Below are positions 47,547 to 56,884 of a DNA stretch of 64,000 bases, one piece after another (the stretch's first letter is position 1; every line of letters begins with the position of its first letter). Location: the NCBI GenBank assembly GCA_031425525.1, contig JANPJM010000035.1, positions 1 through 64,000 on the forward strand, read 5' to 3'. The position numbers were made by a program, and so were the translations under genes. The notes beneath the pieces are model-generated. The model was not told where the DNA came from. It searched no databases and saw only the letters and a list, made by a program, of their open reading frames with translations. This stretch comes from JANNMJ01 sp031425525 (GTDB lineage: Bacteria > Bacteroidota > Bacteroidia > Cytophagales > Hymenobacteraceae).

Positions 47547-48908
47547 ATGGCTTCTCTCTCCTCCCGCGACCAAGCTGTTCTTTGGCACCCCTACACGCAG
47601 CACGCCACGGCGGCCCCGCCGTTGGGCGTCGTGCGCGCTGAGGGAGCGTGGCTGCATACCGAGGCCAACGGCGCGGTACTCGATGCCATTTCCTCGTGGT
47701 GGGTGAACTTGCACGGGCACGCCCACCCGGCCATCGCCGAGCGGGTAGCTGAGCAGCTTCGGACGCTCGAACACGTCATTTTTGCCGGTTTCACGCACGA
47801 GCCCGCCGTGCAGTTGGCCGAGCGGTTGCTGCCGCTATTGCCCGGCGACCAAGCACGCGCCTTTTACTCCGACAACGGCTCGACGGCCGTTGAAGTGGCG
47901 CTCAAAATGGCGTTTCAGTTTCACCACAACCACGGCCGGCCGCACCGGCGCCGCGTACTCGTGCTGGAAGGCTCGTACCACGGCGATACGTTCGGGGCGA
48001 TGGCGGTGTCGGAGCGGAACGTGTTTACGCAGCCGTTTTGGCCGTTGCTGTTCGACGTTACCACTATCCCCGTGCCCCGACCTGGCCACGAAGCAGCGGC
48101 GTTTGCGGCGTTGCGCGCGGCCCTAACGCCCCCGCCCGGCGCGCCCGACCACGATGTAGCCGCCTTCATCTGCGAGCCGCTCGTGCTGGGTACCGCCGGC
48201 ATGCTGACGTACTTGGCGGAAGCACTTGCCGAAATGCTCACCATTTGCCAGCGGCGCGGCGTGCTGACCATTGCTGATGAAGTTTTTACCGGCTTTGGGC
48301 GCACCGGGCAGCTTTTCGCCACCAGCCATCTCCCGTTCGGCGCCGCCACGCCCGACATCATTTGTTTGTCGAAGGGGTTGACGGGTGGCACGATGGCGCT
48401 GGGGCTCACCACCTGCACGGCGCCCATTTACAACGCGTTCCTGAGTGCCGACCGTACCCGCGCCTTCTTCCACGGCCACTCCTACACCGCCAACCCGGTG
48501 GCGTGCGCCGCCGCGCTGGCTTCGCTCGACTTACTGCTGGCGCCGGCTTGTCAGGCCCAGATTGCGCTGATTGCCGAGGCCCACGCGGCGGCGGTGCCCG
48601 CGCTGGCCGCCCACCCCGGCGTGCGCGAAGTGCGCCATTTGGGCACGCTGCTGGCCGTGGAACTGGCGGCGGGCGGGCCTACCTCCTACTTCCACACGCT
48701 GCGCGATACGCTGTACCAAGCGGCGCTCGACCGGGGCGTGCTGCTGCGGCCGTTGGGCAATGTGGTGTACGCGCTGCCGCCGTATTGCGTGACGGTCGAG
48801 GAGCTGCAACTGATTCACGAGACGCTGCTGGCGCTGGCCGATGCGGCGCAGGGCCTCACGAGCGGCTTGGTGGCGCCCCCACTTCACTCGCACATTGCCG
48901 ATTGCTGA
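47547..48908 (+). CDS. bioA: Adenosylmethionine-8-amino-7-oxononanoate aminotransferase
   Basis: BioA converts 7-keto-8-aminopelargonate to 7,8-diaminopelargonate with S-adenosylmethionine as amino donor. The 453-residue class III aminotransferase begins with RDQAVLWHPYTQ (the conserved WHPYTQ substrate motif). It has YSDNGSTAVEVALKMAFQ, the PLP-binding Asp in IADEVFTGFGRTG, and the Schiff-base Lys276 in CLSKGLTGG. The stop codon TGA overlaps the next start codon (ATG 48908) by one base, so the downstream ketoacyl synthase is translationally coupled. Confidence 0.96.
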   Translation: MASLSSRDQAVLWHPYTQHATAAPPLGVVRAEGAWLHTEANGAVLDAISSWWVNLHGHAHPAIAERVAEQLRTLEHVIFAGFTHEPAVQLAERLLPLLPGDQARAFYSDNGSTAVEVALKMAFQFHHNHGRPHRRRVLVLEGSYHGDTFGAMAVSERNVFTQPFWPLLFDVTTIPVPRPGHEAAAFAALRAALTPPPGAPDHDVAAFICEPLVLGTAGMLTYLAEALAEMLTICQRRGVLTIADEVFTGFGRTGQLFATSHLPFGAATPDIICLSKGLTGGTMALGLTTCTAPIYNAFLSADRTRAFFHGHSYTANPVACAAALASLDLLLAPACQAQIALIAEAHAAAVPALAAHPGVREVRHLGTLLAVELAAGGPTSYFHTLRDTLYQAALDRGVLLRPLGNVVYALPPYCVTVEELQLIHETLLALADAAQGLTSGLVAPPLHSHIADC

Positions 48909-50191
48909 TGCCGCAGAAAGTAGTAAGCGAGCCGGGAGCGCCTAAAAAGAGGCGTAAAGAGGCGCCGATGGAAGCCGTCGTCGTTCGCGGCGTGGGGGCG
49001 GTATCGGCCCTTGGTTTCGAGGCCGATGAGGCGTATGCCGCCGCGCCCGCGTTCCAGGAGCTCGCGTTTGCACCGCCCGGATCGGCGGTGGCGGTGGCGG
49101 CGGTGGCGCCCGACGTTGAGGAGACCTTGGCGCAACTGCGCACCGAACCGGCGCTACGCGCCCTCGACCGGGCAGCCTTGCTGGGCGTGCTGGCTGCCCG
49201 GCGCGCGGTGGGCCGCGCCGGTTGGCTGACGGCGGCGGCGAGCGGCCCGGACGCGCCCGAAATCGCCATCGGGTTGGGGTCGTCGCGCGGGGCCACAGGG
49301 CGGCTCGAAACCGCCCACGCCGATTTTCTGACCACCGGCCGCGCGGCCCCTACCACTTCGCCCCTCACTACACCGGGGCATCTGGCCGCCGCCATCGCCC
49401 ACGATTTGGAAGCGCGCGGCGCTGTGGCGGGCGCGGCCGTGAGCCACAGCAGCACGTGCAGCAGCGCGTTGCAGGCGCTCGGCACCGGGTTCGCGTGGCT
49501 CACGGCGGGCCTCGCCGACCGGTATCTCGCGGGCGGTACCGAGGCGCCGCTGACCGCTTTCACGGTGGCGCAGTTGCGGGCGGTGGGCATTTATTCCGAC
49601 TTGTTTGCCGACGACTTGCCGTGCCGACCGGGCGCGACGGGCGCCACCGCCAACACGTTCGTACTGGGCGAAGGCGCCGCCGTTTTTGCCTTGGAACGCG
49701 CGGTGCCGCGCCCCGGCGATGTGGTGCTGCGGGCGGTGGGGTTTGGGTTCGAACGGGCGGGCTCGCGCACGGGCATCACGCCCACCGGCGAGCATTTTCA
49801 GCGGGCGATGCGGCAGGCGTTGCGACTGGCGAACCGCGAACCCGCCGACGTGGATGCGCTCATTCTGCACGCCCCCGGCACGGTAGCGGGCGATGCCGCC
49901 GAGCTGGCCGCCGTGCAAGCGGTTTTCGGGGTCGAAGGTCGCGGGCGGCGCTATCCGGCGCTGCTGTCCAACAAATGGCTGCTGGGGCACACGCTGGGCG
50001 CGGCCGGGGCGCTCAGTCTCGATCTGGCGATTTGGCTGCTGCGGAATCCGATAGCGGCGGCTCCGGCGCCGGGCTATGCGGGCTTTCTGACGGGCGTTGG
50101 TCGGCCGGCGCGCCCGCGCCGGTGCGTGCTGGTGAACGCGGCCGGGTTTGGGGGGAATGCGGCGTGTGTGGTGGTGGAAGTAGCAGTTTAG
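48908..50191 (+). CDS. Beta-ketoacyl-ACP synthase-like protein coupled to bioA
   Basis: The 427-residue protein has thiolase-fold KAS features. Active-site Cys184 lies in SHSSTCSSALQAL. The first His region is ILHAPGTVAGDAAEL (where HGTGT is normal), and the Lys/second His region is LSNKWLLGHTLGAAGALSLD. The FGGN-like end is AAGFGGNAA. The N-terminal 20 residues are basic and Pro-rich; a second ATG at 48968 starts at the conserved domain. The overlap with bioA suggests work in the early part of biotin synthesis (acyl chain supply to pimeloyl-ACP), but no bioC, bioH or bioF lies in the window. Confidence 0.85.
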   Translation: MPQKVVSEPGAPKKRRKEAPMEAVVVRGVGAVSALGFEADEAYAAAPAFQELAFAPPGSAVAVAAVAPDVEETLAQLRTEPALRALDRAALLGVLAARRAVGRAGWLTAAASGPDAPEIAIGLGSSRGATGRLETAHADFLTTGRAAPTTSPLTTPGHLAAAIAHDLEARGAVAGAAVSHSSTCSSALQALGTGFAWLTAGLADRYLAGGTEAPLTAFTVAQLRAVGIYSDLFADDLPCRPGATGATANTFVLGEGAAVFALERAVPRPGDVVLRAVGFGFERAGSRTGITPTGEHFQRAMRQALRLANREPADVDALILHAPGTVAGDAAELAAVQAVFGVEGRGRRYPALLSNKWLLGHTLGAAGALSLDLAIWLLRNPIAAAPAPGYAGFLTGVGRPARPRRCVLVNAAGFGGNAACVVVEVAV

Positions 50192-50199
50192 CGCCGCCG

Positions 50200-51003
50200 T
50201 TACGGCTGGTGCAAGCGCCGGCGTAGCTCGTCGTGGTAGGTGCGGCCGATGGGGGCGCGCAGCCCACCGGCAAGGGCTACTTCGCCGATGGCGTATTCTA
50301 CGGTTTCGAGGGCGGCGAAGGCGACTACCCAACTGCGGTGGATGCGCACGAACCCCAGCGGGGCGAGGTGTTCTTCCAGCTCGCGGAGCGGGAGGCGGAG
50401 GGTGTATTTGCGCCGCCCGGCGGTGTGCAGATTCACGTACATCCCATCGGCTTCGAGGGCGTGGAGGTCGGGGAGGCGGAGCTTGGAATAGCGCCCCGGC
50501 TCGCGCAGAAAGATGCCGCCCGGCAGCAGCGCCGAACCATCGGAGAGGCTGACGGTGCGGACATCGCGCCCCTGACTTTGCACGAAATGCTGCACCGCCA
50601 ACTCAATGGTATACCGGAGCTGCAACGCTTGCCAGGGCTTGATCAGAAACGCAAACGGCGTGACGGCGCGCGCGCGGTCGAAGGTGGCGGGGTCGGGGTA
50701 GGCGGTCAGGAAAATGACGGGGACGGCCTGTTGCGCCACCAAGCGCGCGGCGAGCGCAATGCCATCCACGGGAAAACCACCGCCAACTGCACCGTCGGAT
50801 GCTACCTCCGCTGCAGTGGGCCGGAGCTGGATGTCGAGGAGCAGCAAATCGGGGCTGAGGTCGGCGAACATCGTTTCGGCTTCGGTCACGGAACTCGCCA
50901 CCCCCACCACGGCATACCCCAACTCGACGAGCGCCCGGCGCAGGGCGAGGGCTTGCCCGAAATCGTCTTCGACGATCAGTAGCTGCATCTGGAAGGTCTT
51001 CAT
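50200..51003 (-). CDS. LytTR-family response regulator
   Basis: The 267-residue protein has a receiver domain with phospho-acceptor Asp57 (LLLLDIQL), the acidic pair EDD at 12-14, the conserved Lys in FLIKPW and Thr in FLTAYP. The receiver holds an unusually long insertion (RPTAAEVASDGAVGGGFPVDG) after the Asp. The C-terminal LytTR DNA-binding domain (about 160-262) shows YVNLHTAGRRKYTLRLPLRELEEHL and FVRIHRSWVV (in part). It is the partner of the sensor kinase just upstream: the kinase stop (TGA) and this ATG overlap. Confidence 0.93.
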   Translation of the reverse strand: MKTFQMQLLIVEDDFGQALALRRALVELGYAVVGVASSVTEAETMFADLSPDLLLLDIQLRPTAAEVASDGAVGGGFPVDGIALAARLVAQQAVPVIFLTAYPDPATFDRARAVTPFAFLIKPWQALQLRYTIELAVQHFVQSQGRDVRTVSLSDGSALLPGGIFLREPGRYSKLRLPDLHALEADGMYVNLHTAGRRKYTLRLPLRELEEHLAPLGFVRIHRSWVVAFAALETVEYAIGEVALAGGLRAPIGRTYHDELRRRLHQP

Positions 51004-53003
51004 CGATTGGGGGCTTCCGAAGGGGAAGGTTTGGCTTCAGCGGGCAGCGAAAATTCGGCGGTGGTGCCATGGCCGAGGGTGCTGCGCAACACCAATGTAC
51101 CGCCCATCAAGTGTACGAACCGCGCGCTGAGCGGCAAGCCCAGGCCCGTACCCAACTCGCCGGCGGTGCCCCAGGTAGAGTCGCTGGTACCGGCGAGCAG
51201 GAGGCGTTCGAGGCGCGCCGGGGCGATGCCGAGGCCCGTATCGGTGACGGCAAACCGGACGCGCGGGGCACTATCGGGGGGCGTAATCAAGCCGACAGCT
51301 ACCGAGATAGCGCCGCCTTCGGGCGTGAATTTCAGCGCGTTACCGATCAGGTTGCGTAGCACGGTGGTGAGCAGATCGGGGTCGGCGGAGAGGTACAGGT
51401 CGGGCGGGGCGAGCTGCACGTTCAGGGTGAGGCGTTTGGCCAGGGCAACGGGTTGGAGGAGCGCCGTTACGCCGCCCACTACTTCGGCCAAGGGCAGGTG
51501 CGCGGGGTGGGGCACGGTCTGGCCGTCTTCGGTGCGCGCCCAGCGCAGGAGGTTGTCGAGGAGTTCGCCGAGGTGGCGCGCGCCGGCCGCCAGCGACGCG
51601 AGCAACCGGTGGGCGTCGGCGGCGTGCGGCCCCGCCGGCACCAGTTCCTGCAACACCGGCGTGAGTTGCTGGAACGACGCCACGGGGCCGCGTAAATCGT
51701 GGCCGATGATGCTCATCAACTGGTCTTTGGTGGCGTTGGCCGCGACGGCCTGGTTCTCGGCCGTGCGGGCTTGCGCTTCTGATTGGGCGAGCGCCGCGCT
51801 GGTGCGGCGCAACCGGAAATAGAAGGCGCCGCCGACGGTCAGCAACACCGCCAGCGCGGCCAGCGCGCCGCTCAACCACCGGTTGCGCGCGGCCGTTTGG
51901 TCGGCGCGCAGGGCGGTCAGGCGGCGCTGCTGTTCGAGATTTTGGAGTTTCGCGGCTTGGGCTTCCACCCCAAACGCCACCTGTTGGCGCGCCAATTCAT
52001 CGCGTTTCTGCTGACTCCAGATCGAATCGTAGAGGACGTGCGCCTTTTGCAGCGTATCGAAAGCCGCTGCGGGTTGCCCCAAGTGGCGTAGCGCATCGGC
52101 CATCCCGTTGAGGGCTTCGGCTTCGTAGTCGGGCGTGCGGCTTTGCCGCGCCAGGGCGGCGGCGCGGCGCGCCAACGCCAGCGTTTGCGGCCATTGCTGC
52201 AACCGTTGGCGCGTTTCCATCAGGCTCATCGCGGCGTACGCTTGGTAATAGGGCACAGCGAGTGTGGCCGCCACCGAATCGGCCTGCACGAGGTAGGTAG
52301 CGGCCGAATCGGGGGCGCGTTCCCGCAACCCATTGCCCCACCGCGCGAGGGTCAGGAACTCGGCGAGGCGGTCGTGGCGGCGCCGACTTTGAGTGAGGAG
52401 CCGCCGAAAAATCCGGCGCGCTTCGGGCATCCGGTTCAGTTGAACGTACACGGTCATCAGCCCCGCCAAGGCGATTTCGAGCGTTTGCCCCCGGTAGTAG
52501 GACGTCAGGGGTTCGGCGGCGGCCACAGATTCTTCAAAAAGCCGGGCGGCGCGCGGCAAATCCTGCTGTTCGAGGGCGGCCCCGGCGAGCCCTTGCAGGG
52601 TTTCGGCGAGGTAACGGCGCTCGCCGGTTTGGCGGCTCCGGCGCACCGCCAGGTTGTAGTACTGTTGGGCCTCGGGTACGTTGCTGGTTTGGTTGGCGAG
52701 GGCCCCGAGGTTGTTGTAGATTTCCAGTTCGCCGCCCACGAACCCGATGCGTTTGGCGAGGCGTAGGTTGTTCAACAGAAGGGTTTTGCGCTCGGCGGGC
52801 GGTGCGTTTTCATCGTCGAGCGCCCGCACCAACTGGAGCCCCAGATTTACGCGGGCGGTGTCAGCCAAGTCGGGCCGCTGTAGTAAGGCGCGTACTGAAT
52901 CGGCCGGCGAAGCCGGGTTGGCGATGGCGGCGTTGGCGCACGGCATTCCCGCGCCTAACAGCCCCGCGTTCAGCCAAACAAGCCATTGTATCAGGGAGCG
53001 CAC
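51000..53003 (-). CDS. TPR-containing sensor histidine kinase
   Basis: The 667-residue kinase has a signal-like N-terminus (GTG start at 53003), about seven periplasmic TPR units (residues 50-330), a membrane span (WLSGALAALAVLLTVGGAFYF) and a HisKA-HATPase core. H-box: SIIGHDLRGPVASFQQL. N-box: NLIGNALKFTPEGG. G-boxes: DTGLGIAP and GTGLGLPLSARFV. This architecture is common in Bacteroidota for sensing envelope signals. The upstream TTG at 53081 would overlap the neighbour gene; GTG 53003 starts the hydrophobic segment. It overlaps the LytTR regulator gene by 4 bp. Confidence 0.92.
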   Translation of the reverse strand: MRSLIQWLVWLNAGLLGAGMPCANAAIANPASPADSVRALLQRPDLADTARVNLGLQLVRALDDENAPPAERKTLLLNNLRLAKRIGFVGGELEIYNNLGALANQTSNVPEAQQYYNLAVRRSRQTGERRYLAETLQGLAGAALEQQDLPRAARLFEESVAAAEPLTSYYRGQTLEIALAGLMTVYVQLNRMPEARRIFRRLLTQSRRRHDRLAEFLTLARWGNGLRERAPDSAATYLVQADSVAATLAVPYYQAYAAMSLMETRQRLQQWPQTLALARRAAALARQSRTPDYEAEALNGMADALRHLGQPAAAFDTLQKAHVLYDSIWSQQKRDELARQQVAFGVEAQAAKLQNLEQQRRLTALRADQTAARNRWLSGALAALAVLLTVGGAFYFRLRRTSAALAQSEAQARTAENQAVAANATKDQLMSIIGHDLRGPVASFQQLTPVLQELVPAGPHAADAHRLLASLAAGARHLGELLDNLLRWARTEDGQTVPHPAHLPLAEVVGGVTALLQPVALAKRLTLNVQLAPPDLYLSADPDLLTTVLRNLIGNALKFTPEGGAISVAVGLITPPDSAPRVRFAVTDTGLGIAPARLERLLLAGTSDSTWGTAGELGTGLGLPLSARFVHLMGGTLVLRSTLGHGTTAEFSLPAEAKPSPSEAPNR

Positions 53004-53067
53004 GGGCGAGGTGGAATAGGCTGCAAAGCAACGCCCGCCGGGCGGTTCCGGGCGGCGGGCAAGTGCC

Positions 53068-55617
53068 TCACTTGCCGGCAACGGCGGCCGTAGCGGTGGG
53101 CGTAGGGGCGCCCAGAAGCCGCGTCAGTTGGGCTTGCACGGTCAGCAGGGTGGCGTGGTCGGTGGCGGCTTGCGTTAGGTGCGTGCGCAGGGCGGCGTTT
53201 TGGGTTTCGAGCAGCGCCACGCGCCGGGCCAGTTCCTGGGTGGCGCTCACGTTGAGCATCGCCAACGCATCGTAATCGACACTCAGAAAATCATCGACGT
53301 ATTTGCCGTACACGAATAGCTCGGTGTAGGCCGTGGCCGAAGCGAAGGTCACGGTGTAAGCGTCCACCACCGTCACGGCCACGTTGAGGTCGGCGTTGGT
53401 AGCAGTGTAGAACCGCATTCGCCCGCCCGTGGTGGACAGCTCGTGCGGCTTCGCCATCGTCACGATGACGTGCCCGTCGGCGCATTGTACCCGGGTGGCG
53501 CGCTCGTACACATTCGGGATAGCCTGCGTGCTGGTGGTCACGGCGACGGGCATTAGTGCCTTGATATCTTGGGCGATGACTTTCTTAACGACTTGATCGG
53601 TGTTCGCCACCTGGTCGATGTAGGTGTAATCCGTGACCTTGATCTGATTAAGCAGCGCCAGATCGGCTGCCCGGTCGCTCACACCCACGATGCGCTTGAT
53701 GCGCGCATCGGAACTGACGTTGAGCGCCCCGGCGATGATGATGTCGCTGACCCAAAACTGCCCGCCCGTGAAGTAAGCGGCCACCGGGCGGCTGTTGCCG
53801 CCCACCGACGCATTGTGCTGGAAACCGCTGTTGCGGTTCATATAGGTCACGATGGGGTTGGTGGGCGTCATCTGGCCGCCACCGTTGACGTGGAGTTTGG
53901 CCTGCGGGTCGTCGGTGCCGATGCCCACGTTGCCGTTGGGCATAAACGAGACGTTAGGAGTGGTACCGCGGTCGTCGTCGGCGTAGAAGCGGATGGCGGC
54001 ATTGTTGGTCACGAAGCGCATCCAGTTGCCAGCCACGCGCGAGTAGAGGCCCAAGTCGTTGGTGGAGGTGATGGTGGTGCCGCCGCGCTGAATCACGCCG
54101 CCGTCGAGCTGCATGCGGCCCGTAACGTGGAGCATCTGGTTGGGGATGGTGACGCCGATGCCCACCGCCCCGGCCGCCGTCACCGTCAGCCGATCACCGC
54201 CCAGGCTATGCCAGAGGGTCGCGCGGTCGTTGGTGGCGTACCACGAGAAGCGTTTGCTGTTGTCGGTGCGGTCGGCAAAGGTGAACTCGGCCGCATTGCC
54301 GCTGCTGTAAGCGCCCCCCGCTACGTGCAGCGCAAAGGCCGGCGTATTTGTACCGACCCCAAGGCGGCTGGTGCTGTTATCCCAGAAGAGTTGACTGCTG
54401 GTCGTCAGGCCCGGCGTACTGCTGAACACCACGCCGCCATCGGCACTGCCCGGCAACGCGATGTTGGCGCCGCTGATGGCCGGGGCTACATACTGCGCCG
54501 CCGGGACGGGGCTGATGGTAAGGACGCCGTCGCCGGTATTGGCGCCGTCGGTAAACACTACGCCCGTCGTGCCCCCCGGCGCCGCGTAGGAGCTGCCGCC
54601 GCCGCCGCCGCCAACGCCGATCGAACCACCGCCGCCGCCGCCACCGTAGTAGCCCCCGCCGCCGCCCGCCGAACTGCCAAAGGTGCTGCCCAGCCCCCCT
54701 TGCCCCAGGCTACCTGCCTGCGCATTGCCGTTGGAGGGCGCACCCGCCGCGCCGCCGGCGGTTTGGGTGCCGCCTTGCCCACCGGCAGCCGCGCCTGCCA
54801 GCCCAGTCAGTCCGCCGCCGTCGCCCCCTGCGGCGGCCAGGGCCGCGCCGCCGCCGCCGCCGGCCACCAGCACCCGGTTGGTCAGGGCGGTGCCGCCGCG
54901 CCGCAGGTCGGTGGCGCCGCCGCCGCCGCCCTGATACTCGCTCGTGTACCGAAACAACTGCGGAGGTGGCAGCGGCGAGCTGCTGACCGTTTGCAGCACC
55001 GCGTTGCCGCCGCCGTTGTAGCCGCCGCCGCCCACATTTGGCGGTCGCACCCCGTTGAGGAACCAGTCTACCCGATTGCGCGTGGCCGCCCCGCCCACCA
55101 CCACCAGGAGCACCTCGCCCGGCGTTACGGCAAGCGTGGCCTGCGCCCGCGCCCCGCGCGAAGCTGCCGGAAACGGGTTAGCGCTTCCGGGCAGGCCGGA
55201 GGCCCCGCGCGCGTCCACCCGTACACTCGTCACGCCCCTCGGCACGGTGTAGGTTTGCGGCCCGCCGGTGAAGCCGAATGTCTGGCTACCCGGCACGTAA
55301 GGAGTTTCGTCGTTGCTGATGGGGGCCGTCCAGGTCGTGCCGTCCCACACGTTGAGGTGCTTGCTGTCGGTGTTGTAGATCATCAGACCCGTAGCGGGTG
55401 CCCCAATGGCATCGCGCTGCGCCTGCGTCAGGCGCGGCGGCAGAAAGCCCTTGTTGTTGGCCGGGGCGGTCACGTCAAGGGCCGCCGATGCAGCCGGCGT
55501 GACCGTGCCGATGCCCACACTCTGCGCGCTTGCCGGGGCGGCCGGCAGAATAAGCATGGCCAAGCCCAGGCAAAGCCTCGCAAGAAAGGTTGAATCTAAA
55601 GGAATAACGTAACGCAT
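53068..55617 (-). CDS. Large exported glycine-rich protein with S74 intramolecular chaperone domain
   Basis: An 849-residue protein with a signal peptide (cleavage near ASAQ), a Gly-rich low-complexity region (about 200-385, with GGGGG runs) and repeated beta segments. Three GVGTNTP/VGIGTDDPQAKLHVNG-type turns are seen, like those of phage tail-fibre and Bacteroidota fibre proteins. A C-terminal peptidase S74 chaperone domain follows, with SSDARIK: Ser636 and Lys641 are five residues apart, as the catalytic dyad of endosialidase-type autoprocessing. KKVIAQDIKALMPVAV, the other S74 signature, is also present. A coiled coil ends the protein. It likely trimerises and cuts itself. Confidence 0.85.
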   Translation of the reverse strand: MRYVIPLDSTFLARLCLGLAMLILPAAPASAQSVGIGTVTPAASAALDVTAPANNKGFLPPRLTQAQRDAIGAPATGLMIYNTDSKHLNVWDGTTWTAPISNDETPYVPGSQTFGFTGGPQTYTVPRGVTSVRVDARGASGLPGSANPFPAASRGARAQATLAVTPGEVLLVVVGGAATRNRVDWFLNGVRPPNVGGGGYNGGGNAVLQTVSSSPLPPPQLFRYTSEYQGGGGGATDLRRGGTALTNRVLVAGGGGGAALAAAGGDGGGLTGLAGAAAGGQGGTQTAGGAAGAPSNGNAQAGSLGQGGLGSTFGSSAGGGGGYYGGGGGGGSIGVGGGGGGSSYAAPGGTTGVVFTDGANTGDGVLTISPVPAAQYVAPAISGANIALPGSADGGVVFSSTPGLTTSSQLFWDNSTSRLGVGTNTPAFALHVAGGAYSSGNAAEFTFADRTDNSKRFSWYATNDRATLWHSLGGDRLTVTAAGAVGIGVTIPNQMLHVTGRMQLDGGVIQRGGTTITSTNDLGLYSRVAGNWMRFVTNNAAIRFYADDDRGTTPNVSFMPNGNVGIGTDDPQAKLHVNGGGQMTPTNPIVTYMNRNSGFQHNASVGGNSRPVAAYFTGGQFWVSDIIIAGALNVSSDARIKRIVGVSDRAADLALLNQIKVTDYTYIDQVANTDQVVKKVIAQDIKALMPVAVTTSTQAIPNVYERATRVQCADGHVIVTMAKPHELSTTGGRMRFYTATNADLNVAVTVVDAYTVTFASATAYTELFVYGKYVDDFLSVDYDALAMLNVSATQELARRVALLETQNAALRTHLTQAATDHATLLTVQAQLTRLLGAPTPTATAAVAGK

Positions 55618-55761
55618 CGGCGGTTCGCTGCGCAATGAGATGCACAACGCCGCAAACGTATTCAGGTATTCAAGACCGCAGGCATGAAACCGATACGAAC
55701 GACAAATCTGACTAGCCGAACGGCAGACGGCAGTTTTTTCTTCGCTGATTTATAGGTTTTA

Positions 55762-55801
55762 CCCTCCCTTGCCCGGCATTTAAATGCCGGGCAAGGGAGG
55801 G
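55762..55801. repeat. Family A perfect 40-bp palindrome
   Basis: CCCTCCCTTGCCCGGCATTT is followed by its exact reverse complement, with no spacer. A matching half stands at 1-20 and a diverged copy at 26243-26278. It lies between two minus-strand genes and may terminate the upstream protein's mRNA. Confidence 0.92.
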
Positions 55802-55824
55802 GCTTATCCATTGATTTAGGCGTT

Positions 55825-56748
55825 CTACTCGCGCACCAACCGCCGCGTAAACGCTTGCCCGTCCAGCGCGCCGCGCAGCAAATACAGCCCGGCGGGTAAT
55901 TCCCCCAAATCAATCACTGCCGAAGCCGCCGTGAGGTGCCCGGCGCGCACCCGGCGCCCCCGCCCATCGAAAACGGCGTAGCCCACGGCCGTATCCACCA
56001 ACCCGCTCAACCGAAAACGGCCGTTTGCCGACGGGTTCGGCGCGGGCTGCAGGGCGCGCGTCGCCGCCGATTCAGCCGAAAGGCCGAGAACGGGCGCGAC
56101 GCCATACCGCAGATTGCCGTCGGAATAGGCAAGCAAGCTGGGGTAATCGGGGTCGGTGCCGCACTGCGGTCTTGGAAACATCGCCGCGTTCAGATAGCCG
56201 AGCCGCTCGATTACTTGGCCCGTGTAGGTGAATAACGCGTTGAGAGTGGAGTCGATATTGGCACCGGAAAACGCGAACGCGTACCGGTATTGCCTCACCA
56301 GCAGGTTACCGCCGTAGCTGCACGTGCCAACCGAATCAATTCGTAGCGCCGCCTTCCCGCTCACGCAGCCCCTGGCGATGGAATCGACGAACCCCGGCCC
56401 GGCGGCGAAATCGACGTACAATACCGCCCCTTGGCCTGATGAAGCCCACACTTGCCGGCCGCGCACCTGCACAAAACCCGCTGGCTGCGGCGCCGAACCC
56501 GCCGTGTACACGCCGTTACCCAAGTAGCCGTAAAACTGCGATTGCAGTACCCGCCAGCTTCCCGGCAGCCCCGGTAGCAGGGTATCGTTCACGACGTAAA
56601 CACGCGACAAGTACGGCCCGCTGATGGTGTTGGTGTTATACCACCACTCGGCGCCCGATGGCGCAAAAACGGTGGGCGTTTGCGCGGCTACCGGCTGCGA
56701 AACCGCCACCAGAAATGCCAGTAGGGCAGCGAGAAGGAGTTTTTTCAT
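55825..56748 (-). CDS. Exported protein with T9SS type A sorting domain
   Basis: The 307-residue protein has a signal peptide (MKKLLLAALLAFLVAVS..., cleavage near AAQ), then a middle region of about 210 residues without a known family. It shows paired Cys residues (GCVSG, GTCSY) and many aromatic strands. A C-terminal T9SS sorting domain starts at about residue 225 (PAPNPSANGRFRLSG), continues with YAVFDGRGRRVRAG and ends LYLLRGALDGQAFTRRLVRE. It would be exported by T9SS to the surface. The start ATG 56748 gives the signal peptide directly. Confidence 0.85.
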   Translation of the reverse strand: MKKLLLAALLAFLVAVSQPVAAQTPTVFAPSGAEWWYNTNTISGPYLSRVYVVNDTLLPGLPGSWRVLQSQFYGYLGNGVYTAGSAPQPAGFVQVRGRQVWASSGQGAVLYVDFAAGPGFVDSIARGCVSGKAALRIDSVGTCSYGGNLLVRQYRYAFAFSGANIDSTLNALFTYTGQVIERLGYLNAAMFPRPQCGTDPDYPSLLAYSDGNLRYGVAPVLGLSAESAATRALQPAPNPSANGRFRLSGLVDTAVGYAVFDGRGRRVRAGHLTAASAVIDLGELPAGLYLLRGALDGQAFTRRLVRE

Positions 56749-56884
56749 CGGGTTGAGAAGCACAATGGCGCTTTCTGAAAACAGGACGCCCGGCGTACCA
56801 GTGAAGTCACTTTACCGCTAAAAAAAACCCGCAATGCAGGTTTTCTGCCTCACCTTTGCCGAACCGTCAACCCGCCCCTCCCCG

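Noticed and set aside
48362..48907. Upstream extension of the ketoacyl synthase gene inside bioA
   Set aside because: The extension is in another frame of bioA and reads as Arg/Gly-rich nonsense. The overlapping start at 48908 fits operon coupling.
53569..55593. 674-codon open frame on the plus strand opposite the Gly-rich S74 protein
   Set aside because: It is a shadow of GC-rich repetitive coding sequence: the product is a low-complexity mix of Arg, Ala, His and Val without domain. The minus strand has signal peptide and S74 domain in the same place.
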